Origin: Chaenocephalus aceratus
Taxonomy: Eukaryota; Chordata; Actinopteri; Perciformes; Channichthyidae
Direction of reading: 5' to 3'
NCBI GenBank assembly: GCA_023974075.1
Contig: CM043789.1
Span: forward strand, 38,937,613 to 39,001,612
Length of the DNA stretch: 64,000 bases
Under the pieces are notes generated by a model. That model was not told where the DNA came from, ran no database searches, and saw only the letters and a program-made list of their open reading frames with translations. Shown here piece after piece: positions 48,075 to 59,227 of this stretch. Position 1 is the first letter of the stretch, and each line of letters begins with the position of its first letter. The translations under genes and the position numbers were made by a program.

Positions 48075-50990
48075 CCCCTTACAGCGCCCCTGCACACACA
48101 CAACAAAGCTATCAAGATTATTGATTGGCAAGACAAACACTTCTTACTGAAACAAGCTTACATTTGCAATAACAGCAGACTACATGCATGCATGCATCCA
48201 CACGTGCATCCATTCACTTACACACACAACCTCGAACACTCTCTGCTGAGTGCAATGATGCCACAAGATAAATACGATATGATAAACTATTGATGCAAGG
48301 GTGAGGTTTAATATTAGGCGGCAGGGCGAACCCACACCAATGAGAGAGGAGCTCTATGGTATGATGTTTCATATTCTAGTCAAGAAATAAACAAATGAAA
48401 AACAGCGTGTCGAAAGTTCAGGAACGGGGATGACGTCCACAAGAGTCTTCGACAAACATGGCCATAAATAGTTGTTTTAGATTGATGCACATTTTTCTAA
48501 CATTTTTCTCACTGCCACGCCCCCTTTTTGCTATTGGTGTGAAAACAAACACACACCCGTGCACTTGACCTCCTTTCTAGAGAGGAGAACATTTCCGTTG
48601 ACGAACAGATTGACCTGATACAATATCCTGCTGACTTGACCAGACTTTGCACAGGCTGCGTGAAAGAAATGATTATGAGGCTGCATCAACTAGGTGTTGA
48701 TGTGTTCAAGTGTTACGATGGAGCCAAGTAAAGTTCAGGCTTCCCACATGAAGTGTTCTTTGAGACTGTACAGGACTGGAAGCTGGAAAGAAAGAAGGGA
48801 AACTGTTTATTTCAGTGACAGCAGCCTCAGTCACGAACCATTTATGAGAGGAAGTTGAATACAAACAAGAAAATATGACTTCCATAATCATGTTTTGTCA
48901 TTTTATACCTTTACCTCAGTACAATAAGATGCACATGTTACTTCACTGCAGTAATTAAATAATATTACTTTATTTAAGATTCACATTAATAATATCATTT
49001 ACAAAGAATCATGTATTAGATAAGATAATTTTACAGAAAAAACTATTAAGCATCAATAGTTATCAAGAAATATAATATATACATTATTCTGCACCATGAG
49101 TATATTTTGATGCTGATTTCAGGACTTCTACCTTTAACACAGCACTTCTACAATTTAGTATTGGAGCTTTTTACTAAATATAGGTATTACTTCTACCTCT
49201 ATTGCAATAGCAAACATTAGTGTCATGATGCAGAGGTTACATAATATTAAATCAGAGTAAGCTACAAGTTCTACAATATTTAGACCACATGGATTATAAT
49301 GCAGACTCCCTGAGGTCCTTTTGAGATGTGTTCCTAAATATATCATAATGACCATGCCTTTTCAAAACATCCTTAAGACATCCATCAAGTGTTCAGAGAG
49401 GGATTTATTAAATGTAGGGTTGCAGCAATTAAACAGAGCATACACTATGAGGGAGTGAATCATGTCTGGACCAAATGACATAACTCGAGTTATAGCAGCA
49501 TGGTAACTTTGGATGAATGGCCATTCATAGGACTATTTAGACATAAGTTGTGCGAAAACATGTATTAACTAATGAGCTAATGGAGTGTAAGTAATTAATA
49601 GCACATCACGCCTTTCGACTCTTTTCCGTGACCTCCTCACATTAATTCATGTAGCAGGTTAGTAAACCTCTGCTTAATCTGCACTGGATGCAAATATAAA
49701 CCACACACATGTCTATGAATATGAAGTTCCCATGCTGACACACTGACCCATGGAATCCATCGAAAACACCTCCATCTGTCCACACGTCCCAACCACCGCC
49801 CTGGTACAATAAATGGCAGCAGCTGTTCCTTTAAAAGCTGTGTTTAAGAAATGAGATTAATTAAGGTGTTCTTGTTTTAACAGCCCAGCCCCCCCCTCTG
49901 GCTCCAGCTGTGAGATCTCTTTATTGCCCCCCAGTTTGCGACACGCTCCCCGCACTCGTTGTAGCGTCCTGCTTCACACAGTGTTACATTTCTCTGCATA
50001 ATAGCCATCCTTTCTGCCAAGAAACACTGAGGAGGTGTTAACCGTCCATTATGGGATCTTTAAGTAACAATACAGGGTTTCCCACACATTTTTATTTTTA
50101 TAGACGACATTTTAAATGTTGTCCATGACTTTTAAAAAAGGACCCATGAAGCCCAGAAAAGAAGAAACTCAGAACATTCAAACCCAAACCCTTTTTTACA
50201 TTTTTAACAGTTGGTAATTGCCACTAAAATATATTTCTGACAATATAAAACAGAAAATTCCTTTTAAAAAATACAAACTTTACAAGCACTTATATAAGCG
50301 TAGCACTGGCTTTCAGCATGAGGGAACATCAGTGATTGCCCTATTGGTGTATTCTTAAGACATCTGATAAATGAAAAACAATGCGGTAACTAAAGTATAT
50401 GTAGCTACACAAGTTAAATGTTATCCATAGAAGACTACTGTACCAATAATTTCAGTCAAGACCAAAACATGTATTATCCAACATGTAAACGGATTGTCCT
50501 ACATCTATTTATTTTACCAGCCTGGAAAACTCGTTTTTGAAAGGTTTTAAAGGACCGTAGGAAACCTGACAATAGCTGCGGATTAAACAACAACTATCCA
50601 CAGACCAGTTGCACAAAGTCAAGTTTGCCTGTTGGAAATGATCACGGGATTTGCAGTTGCAGGTAGGCTGCCTGAGCAAACCTCCTTATGAAATGCATTG
50701 TGGGCAAAGTTACAGTCAGGTTTCAAATCAGAGTGTGATAACAGCTTGAAACTGAGCTCAGCTATCATTCATCACTCAGTAATATTCTCAATCTCTTTAA
50801 TATTGAAACTTGCATCGAGTAGATTAAAAAAAAGTCACTAAAAGGAAAACATGTTGATGCACCAAAAGAGAACTTCAGGTAAAGTTGAACAGTCCCATCC
50901 AAAGCGCTCTGCTTCCATCTAGTGGTGACAAACTAAAACTGCACGCTGACAAAAGAGAATCTGGATGCCACACTTTGAAATCCTTAAAAA
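48075..50990. other. No supported gene
   Basis: A CATG-repeat (48,184-48,199) is seen. No gene signal. Confidence 0.4.
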
Positions 50991-50999
50991 TAAAACACA

Positions 51000-52515
51000 T
51001 TTATTAGCAATCATCACAGCGAAATAATGCATGACATCTACAGGAGTATCTGCTGGAATAAAAATGCTAAATCTTATTTACAAAGTCTGCAATTGAATGT
51101 GAATTAAGTTCTGCACATGCAAATTGCAAATAGGGTATATTATTATAATAACACAGGTAACAAAGCTTTTCCACCCCGCCACCCAAATGTAGAGCCCCTC
51201 ACTGCTGCTGTGGTCCCAACTATACGATCACCAGACAGAACAATGGGATAGAATAGTGTCTGATGGATTTGTAGAAAGAATTACCGTGCAATGCGGGAGC
51301 GTTTGGGCCTGCATACAGCATCATAGCAGAAGGGATCCAGCAACACACACATTGATAAAAGATAAACTGGCCAAGCAAGGGAAGATAAGTATTTCTAAAA
51401 TCATTGTTTTTCGTAAGAACGACTTGCCAGGTTAGACATCGCTTTTTGAGACAGCGTTGCCCTTTGGCTGCGAAGGCTTCTAATAAAAAGACATCAGCAT
51501 TCAGAGGAGGGCTCTAAATGCTAAATGGCATCAAGCGTCCACCGTCTTCTGTTCTCCGTGACCTCGGACTAACACTGGCTTCCTGTTATCCAACCCCTGA
51601 AACAGATACTGGGCACACCCCGACTGTTCAGAGCATAAGAGTAAAACTAAAATCATTCAACAACCTGAGAACAGCAAGAAAACATTTTCACGCTACATAA
51701 AAAACATTCAATTACGCATGAACCAAAGCAAACGTAACATCGTCTCAATGACCTCATTCCCTATTTTACAGAACTGCCTTTTTCTCAAGACTCAAGATTA
51801 TCGCCGTGTGGCTTTAAGTGTAATCAAGGGTTTATGCTGCGTCTGAACCGAGTGTTTATTCATAATAGTGGGTTAGAAGTCGCATTGGGCAATTACTGTC
51901 TGATTAGATCACTCACTCAGCCGAAGGCACTTAGAAGACTCTGATGACCTGTTTTAGGATTTGTTTTGCCTCAGACAAAAACAACACTTCTGTTCATCTT
52001 TAAGTTATGTGTAAACATTGACTTAAGTCACTTAATAAAATGGATACCAGCAAATAAAATGCAGGCTGGGAAGATTTCATTAGGAATTAAAAGGTTGGGG
52101 TTAGCATAAGCTAGCATCATTATTTGGCAATTAACTGTTAAAAACAACAATAACAACCGTGTCATGTAAACACCAATTGTTGACAAAAGGATGTTTAGAT
52201 GTGGGATTAAAGGAAGTCCATGTGGGGAACATCACACGGTGACATCATGAGATTCTTGCAGAAGCTATATTAAAAAGCCAGACACAGCATGTCCATATAA
52301 GGCATGACGGGTAGGAATAATCCACCTTCTCAGTACGGAAACAGCTTCTTAAATCTCCTGACATTCGGGTGGGGGAAGTGCTGTACAAGGGGGCTCTAAG
52401 GTAGTACTGCGTGGTGCGGGGGTGTCGGTAGTGAGCAGAGCTGGGTAACTTCACAGAGGAAGGGATGGCTGTCGAGGTCCCATGAGGCTGCAATGGGGCG
52501 ATGGGGTCTTCATCT
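51000..52515 (-). other. Probable 3'UTR of arl8b with candidate poly(A) signals
   Basis: Downstream of the arl8b stop the minus strand shows AATAAA at 51,860-51,855 and again at 51,005-51,000. These would give 3'UTRs of roughly 0.66 or 1.5 kb. No other coding signal is seen here. The extent is inferred; no transcript evidence is available. Confidence 0.4.
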
Positions 52516-55500
52516 TCAGCTTCTTCGGGACTTTGAGTGTTGGATGAGCCACTGCAGCGTGATATCTGAGGAACAGGGAGGGGGGGGTGTTTCAAGACCG
52601 CAGCAGCAGGGAAGTACAGATGTAGAATCACTTAAAGTCTGGTGCGCTCCTTACCGATATTGTCTTTCTCTTTGCAGGAGACGGAGTAGCAGCAGATCTC
52701 CCGGTCCTGAATGGCAGAGAGGTTCCTGGAGAAGGAGAGGAGGAAACATGAAACCTCCCAGTTCAAATGAGAGTCGCGTTAAAGCTGATGAATAAACCTC
52801 CCAGCGATACAGGTGATCCGTTACTTCCATCAACACAGGGACAGCACTGGTCAACACGTGCTGAAAGGGAACTATTCTCGTTCTTATAGTCAAACTGAAT
52901 GGGGAAATAACAGATAAGCTCAGCTAGTAAATCTGTGTATATGTTCCACTCCGACATGCAGCTCATCGCTCCGGTGTATTCTAACATCAGTTAAAGGTGG
53001 GGTAGGTACGTTTGAGAAACCGGCTCGAGATCGCTAGAATTTGAAAATACACACCCGGAGAAAATCTGCCACTTCCTCACAGAGCCGCTCCTCCAACACA
53101 CACGAACGCGCACATGACCAATGAGGGCACGAGACAAGTTTGTGCCCCGATGGAAGGCTGACAGGCAGGTAGGCCATCGATTGGTTGTACTTTTTACAGT
53201 ATTACGGCTTCTACAGATGAAATTTTTTTATGGATTTGTTGTCAAAGCACTTCAGATATTCATTGCTATCGGGATGTTAAGAGCATTCCATGGAATATAA
53301 CAAAAAGTGTATCTCGAGCCGGTTTCTGAACCTTACCTACCCCACCTTTAAGTACAGAAGAAAAAAGATCTGCATTAGATGAGGACTTTCTTTTTGCACT
53401 GCAGATGGGCAGGTTCATGAAATGTCACATATACTCAATATTAGGGATGAGACAAGAACCAATTCTTCAGTACTGAGTCGATGCTTAAGACGAATATTGT
53501 TTTCTATAGTACCACATGACTGGAGCCTAAAAGGCGTGATAGGAAATGTATTTGGGGCGCGGTAAACTCACAATGGAGACATCCAGGACGCACCCTATTT
53601 CCTCACGTGTACCAATGTAGATTAGCTATTAGAAATGTAATTATAACCCGTTTGATCTTACAAAAAACAGCATCCTAAAGATCAAGGAGTGAATCGTCTC
53701 CTTTTGTTACCATGGCACAAATCGGTATCAAACGTTGTTGACCGTCACTGGAATCGGTATTGACTATTACCTACCGTACTATGTTCTTAAAATAAACCAG
53801 TTGTATTTTGAACACACGTTTTAAAATCTGGTCTAATAAACTGTTGCAATGTTTGAAATACTCTTAAGATATTTGTAGGAGGACTATCTATATTTAGAGG
53901 TCCCAATAACCCTTCGGACACAGATTTGTGGTGCGACGGTTTTCGCCCTGACGTTCGTGGAGGATTATCCACGGGACACATCAGCCCCGAGTGACTCACA
54001 TCTTTTCGATGAGCTGCTTCTCATCCAGCGCGTTCGGCAGGTCTCGCTTGTTGCCCAGTACGAGAATCTGAGAGAGGAAAAGAACAAGAGAGAGGGCCGA
54101 TCAATATCTAGCACAGCCATGCATCAGCATTATCTCAGTGTGAGCAGACCGTTTAAAGGCTTTCTCTCCACCATGTGACAGATCCTCACCGTGTGCAAAC
54201 GACCACTTAGTGTGGCATCAGGCTGAGTCACTACATCCATGTGTCGCATCATTACCAATTAGGGCTTTGATTCCTGACTTACGGGACCCTCTGAAATCAA
54301 GTAGAATCTGTAAGGTCACGACAACTGGCCACTTACAGGAATTCCTTGTAGCTGTGGTTTCTCTAAAAGGTTGTGCAGTTCGTTTCTGGAAGCTTCCACC
54401 TTCTCTCGGTCTGCTGCGTCCACCATGTAACTGCAAGAGGGAAAGAAACTGCTTAAAGAGAGTTTGGTCAAAACTAAAATGGCTGATTTACTAAATCAAA
54501 AATGTAAATTCTTACAACATTTATTTGTACACAATAGAGCGGCGCAGATATGACGTATTTGTATAGACCTTGAAGTTAGCATTACATGGGCTCCCACGAG
54601 TAAAAGCAATGATTTTGAAATATTGTGTAAAAACTAAGATCTGTGACGACATACATTCGAGATAGTTAACAGCTTTTGTGCAGCAGGATAATCTTCATGT
54701 ATTAACACCACTTTTATAATAGTCCAAGCTTGAATGCAACATGACTTTGCATTAACACCACTAAGCTAATGGCGGCTAACTTGATGTAAAGTAGTCTCTC
54801 ATAGCCACATGCAAGCAACCACTGTTTTTAAGACACATGTAAGCTTCAGAAGTTACCCAGTGGGGTGTTTAGTAACATCTTTATGTCTAAATAAACCCTG
54901 AAATCTCGTTAGCTTGTGTTAACCACAGACCTTGGTCCAGGTATCAAACCAAAAACTCGTTCAAAAACATTGACTTTGAGACGAGGGAACCAGGAAGTGC
55001 AGAAATACTCATTTCTGGGTCCAGGACTCATCCCAGCACCACTCCATCATATGGGGAGAGACCAAGCCATATTACCATATACAAATAAGAATTGTTTCTC
55101 ATTGGATGTACGATTCAGTTCAGTTTCAGAATACCAGTACGTTCAGGAAGCCAAACAGAATACGTGCGGTCCCAAAGGCCACCTGCTGCACTTTGTAGTG
55201 TCCACAAACTTACACAATAGCATTGACTCCTCTACAGTAGCGCTCCCACATGCTTCTGAAGCGAGGCTGGCCCCCTATGTCCCATATCTGCGGGGGGAAA
55301 CAACACACACACACACACTGTCAGAAGACCAAGGCCTCTGCAACATTTGTTTCATATATGAACCAGTCATATTGTTCCAGAGTGCAAACCATAGAGCTCC
55401 ACGCTGTGTAACATCAGCTGGACATGTGCTCGTTAGCCTACCTTTATCGTCACATTGCCTTTAGTGACCTTCCGCATGTTGAACCCAACTGTGGGAATCA

Positions 55501-57430
55501 TGTCTTCGCTGAACTGCCCTGACTGCAGAAAAAGAAAGAAAGAGAAAGTTCAGGTTAATGAATACTGCGACTCGCAACTGAAATGCTTCGTGTTGAAATG
55601 GTTTTGGAAGCATTCGTGTATTTTCAGTCTTGGTGCTTTTTAATGTCAACCATCTCGGCGTCAACAAATAAAAACACATGCCAGTATGCTTTAAGCTTTA
55701 GAGTCACATGGAAAGCCTAGCGAATCCTTGAACAGGAAATGATTTGATTACACGGGTCATGTTCAGCTGCTTGATATTTCAACACTTGGTCCTGAGCTCC
55801 ATGACTCATGATAAGATGATGGCGTTTTGATCAGCACACACGCTTCCTGTAACCATCCAGTGCTTTGTTAAATGCCATAAACTAGCATTATCCTAAAACC
55901 CAACTCTAAGTCTGATACAGACATTCAAATATCCCAGATGACTTCTATAGCCTTCTTGTTTGCATGGCTGATATCGAGTCTGGGCCCAGTCCAACAGTCT
56001 TGAAAGTAAAGTCGAAGGCAGTTTTGTTTAAAGCTGATCTCAGATTACCTGACATGACCACAAAGGGCACGGAACAAGTTTGTATTCTTGAGAGGAATGC
56101 AGGAAAAGGGAGCCTATTACAGCACTGAGGCCGACAACATGACTTTCCAATAATACAGTGTGCTCCATCACCAAGACGCAGACAAGCAACACAACCTTTA
56201 CCCCAAAACCACCCATAACTAAACAAGTATTAAAGTATAAACAAGTGTCACAGTGCCAGCTCTGATACGTGCCAATAGTGTGGACTCAACAACAGAGGAA
56301 TATTTTAAAAGGGAGGCGGTATAAACAGGTTCTTTAGGCTTAGCATGCAATAGCATATTCCACGCAAATCTAGCTATTTACATGGTGTAGTAACGAAGTA
56401 CATTTACTCAAGTACTATACTTAAGTACTATTTTGAGAGACTTTACTTGAGTATTTCTAGGTTATGCTACTTCGTACTTCTTCCCCACTATAACTCAGAG
56501 GTAAATCGAGTATTTTACTCCACTACATGTATTTAATTCCTTTATTTACTTTGATTAATAATGTGAAATATGATGCATTTAAGTGTTCTCACAGCTGGTA
56601 AAGGTGCAGCTAGTTGTAATGACTTTGTATACTGCAGGGTAGCTTGTGAATTTACTCCAGGTGGAATTAAAGTCTGATTTAAGAGTTGATTATATTTCAC
56701 ATTCTTAATCCAAATCGGAAAAGTAACTAAAGATATTCAATAAATGCAGTGGAGTAAAAAAGTACACAATTTACCTCTGAATTGTAGTGGGGTACAAGTA
56801 GCAAAACATTGAAATACTCAAGTACATTTACAAGTACCTCAACATTTTACCCAAGTTCAGTACTTGAGTAAAAATGGACTTAGTTACTTTTCACCACAGC
56901 TAGCCATTTACCTAAATCTATAATGATATAGATAGCTTGCCACATGCTGGTGTTATGTCTCCAGACCTCATCCACTTTAATTAACCCTACCTAACATAAG
57001 ATTACTAGACCAGGCTGTTTCCATGTTAACTGGTTGACTGTTGTCATATCACTGATGTTGACACACACACCGGCGGCTATTACACAGCACCTCGATCACA
57101 TGACCGCTTCATACTTGTATGCGCAGTCATACCAACAAATCCGTCACTCTAGCCAAAACAACTATTAAGCCAAACCATATGATAATATGTTAAAGACACA
57201 AACACTACTTAGTAATGCAGTCATGCACTTTTTGAACATTTTAACACATTTAAAAGACAACTTGTCCCAGGTAAGGTGCTAGTCTGGGCCCACACCGACA
57301 GTCTTACCGCTATCACGTTGACGAAGGTAGTTTTCCCGGAGTACTGAAGTCCCACGAGCGTGAGCTCCATCTCCTCTTTCCAGAAGATCGCGCGGAACCA
57401 GTCCAGGAGCCTGTTTATCATAGCCAGCAT
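52516..57430 (-). CDS. arl8b: ADP-ribosylation factor-like GTPase 8B, complete, 7 exons
   Basis: Coding exons, in transcript order: 57430-57308, 55522-55442, 55287-55214, 54430-54337, 54067-54000, 52725-52655 and 52565-52516. All have GT-AG junctions and compatible phases. They total 561 nt, or 186 residues plus stop, the exact family length. Visible motifs are the amphipathic N-terminus [13 protein letters not shown], the P-loop GLQYSGKT (residues 27-34), switch I around T52, the switch II start WDIGGQ (Q75), NKRD (130-133), SCKEKD near the end, and the C-terminus SKSRRS. Known for the family: ARL8 recruits kinesin adaptors and HOPS to lysosomes and drives their outward transport; its acetylated N-terminal helix replaces the myristate of other ARFs. 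SGQFSED, RKVT, IWDIGG, GVNAI and PNALDEKQL match ARL8B better than ARL8A from memory. The start has a favourable Kozak context (A at -3). The ba/bb fish paralogue is not resolved. Confidence 0.97.
52995..53347. mobile_element. AGGTGGGGTAGG-family MITE, copy C, in arl8b intron
   Basis: Both ends are intact: AGGTGGGGTAGGTACGTTTG and inverted CTTACCTACCCCACCT, with TTAA at 52,991-52,994 and 53,348-53,351. The terminal repeat extends over about 40 bases, including GAAACCGGCTCGAGAT. It lies between arl8b exons 6 and 5. Confidence 0.9.
56393..56905. repeat. Fish inverted-repeat element (AAGTACTT-rich), copy 1
   Basis: A block built from AGTACTTGAGTA/TACTCAAGTACT phrases. The left end has GTAACGAAGTACATTTACTC; the right end, inverted, GTGGTGAAAAGTAACTAAGT. 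This is a common non-coding teleost element, probably a MITE. It lies in arl8b intron 1. Exact ends and target duplication are not resolved. Confidence 0.6.
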
Positions 57431-57600
57431 GTTGGTTTCTCACGGTATTAGTCGCAGTGACCGTCTGGATGTGAAATTGGCTAGCAGTGCACACAGGAAG
57501 TAGCTGCTGCTGCTTTGTCATGTCATGTGATCAAGTGTTGCTGAGGAGTGCACAGAGCTCACGGGAGCGCGCAATGAAAGCGGAACTATTTTGTAGACAA
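57431..57600 (-). promoter_or_regulatory. Putative 5'UTR/promoter of arl8b
   Basis: This is the DNA immediately upstream of the arl8b start codon. On the minus strand it carries ATCACATGAC (57,522-57,531), an E-box with the flanks of an M-box or CLEAR-like site, and ACTTCCTG (57,494-57,501), an ETS-like core. TFEB-type factors are known to act on CLEAR sites of lysosomal genes, which would suit ARL8B, but the match is not the canonical GTCACGTGAC. No TATA box was noticed. The transcription start is unknown, so this is a positional inference plus short motif matches that could arise by chance. Confidence 0.35.
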
Positions 57601-57611
57601 ACCAGACAAAC

Positions 57612-58085
57612 CAGTGTTGGAAGAAGTACTCGGATAATAAAAGTAGAAATACTACTGTATAAAATGAATCTGTTACAAATAAAAGTCATGCATTCAACAT
57701 TTTATAGTGAAAGTACAAAAGTATTAGCATAATAACATACTTAAAGTACCAAAAGTAAAAGCCCATTTGAGATTCTGGTATTTTTAATTACCTGATTATT
57801 ACTATTGAAGCATAAATGTCGTCAACACCGCTGGTAAAAGAAGTGCTGGATTTTTTAAACCTATAATTAGTTTATTTATATTTTGTATTAGCTAGTAATC
57901 TAAATCTGTAAAGTAACTAGTCACCAATGTTGTCTAACAAATGTAGTAAAGTAAAAATTACAATATTCCAAAATGCAGTTGAGTAAATGCATAAATTACC
58001 GTAAAATGGAAATACTTAAGTACTCCCAAATTGAACTAAAGTACAGTACTTGGGTAAATGTACTTCACTAAATTACACACTGACA
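57612..58085. repeat. Fish inverted-repeat element (AAGTACTT-rich), copy 2
   Basis: Starts near GTGTTGGAAGAAGTACTCGG and ends near GGGTAAATGTACTTCACTAA. It shares the stepwise AGTACTT-rich content of the 56.4 kb copy. It sits just upstream of the arl8b promoter region. Confidence 0.6.
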
Positions 58086-59196
58086 ATAACTTAACCTTTG
58101 TGAGGACAAGTGTGTGTTTTTAGACCGTCGCTAACATTGGATAATTCAGGATTCTCCGCACATCTTCAAGTTCCTCATTTAATATCAGCAAACATTCAAC
58201 TTAAAACAGACTAACGTTTCAACACTGATGTGTCTCCATCTCTAAAGACAAAAGGCAACCACATACATAGGCAACATAGAACAGGTGAGCAGTTTTTATT
58301 GGATAAATGGTTGAGCAGGGTTTTAAATCTATTGGATAATGGATCCAAAGGTGGGAGCTGCCAATGTCAAGTGCCATCCAATCAGAGCTGGAGAAAGTAT
58401 TGAGATTATTTATCTTCGTAAAATTACTAATACCCTGCTCTAAACACGCTTACGGATAATGGTCCTGCATTAAAGCTTGTAGGCTAATGTATGCCTTTGT
58501 ATAATGCAGGAGATGTATTTGTTTTGTAAAAATAAACATACAGTGAGAATTGTTTGGAGTCCAAGGAGGCATCTTTATAATGCTTTTGTCCAATATAACA
58601 AAACCAAAGTTATCTAAAAACAATTGAGTAAACTGAAAGAAAAGAAAGGTCAGTTGCCTCTTCTATATTTCCTCCAAATATGACGAGAATATTATCAATG
58701 TATCTTTTCCACAACTCAAACCCAATAAGGGATTACTCAAGGACTAAATAATGCACCTGTTTATTTACCTTTTTATGGATTACACAGTTGGATTTATTTT
58801 TAAACCACTGTCATTTTTATCCTGAGCCAAACACTACAAAGAGACAAATGTGAACCATGATGGACTAAGAAAAACTCACACAAGGCTAGAGACGTGGTTT
58901 ATTTGAAAGGCACAAATCAGAAGAGGCACAGTTATCATGGAACTGGAAAGCACCACGGTCCAGGTACAAGTGCTTTTCCATCGTTGTTTATTTAACTCGT
59001 GCTGTATGAGCAAAGTGCCGCTGTGGCTATCTTCAAGTGGTCCCAATCACTAAAGTGACCAAAATGCTCTTAAACTTTACATATAAATCGCAGCGACATT
59101 AGGTTCTTTCACATTTGTTATTTTATTATTCAGCGTTAAAAAATTAAAAGTGGTTAAAAAAGATTTTAGAATCATCACATGATCATTCTTTTTGAT
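58086..59196. other. Interval between arl8b and naaa
   Basis: AT-rich spacer that includes the likely naaa 3'UTR at its right side. No further gene seen. Confidence 0.5.
59122..59127 (-). terminator. Candidate poly(A) signal of naaa
   Basis: AATAAA on the minus strand, about 100 bases past the tentative naaa stop. A second one lies at 58,902-58,897. These assignments rest on position only. Confidence 0.4.
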
Positions 59197-59227
59197 TTAA
59201 TCTGCATTCAGACAGCGAGGCTCACAG

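Noticed and set aside
54916..55464. 182-codon plus-strand ORF
   Set aside because: It runs antisense across arl8b exon 3 and its introns; no domain recognised, best seen as chance.
52516..57430. ARL8A rather than ARL8B
   Set aside because: Discriminating positions ([24 protein letters not shown]) agree with ARL8B as remembered; a tree would settle it.
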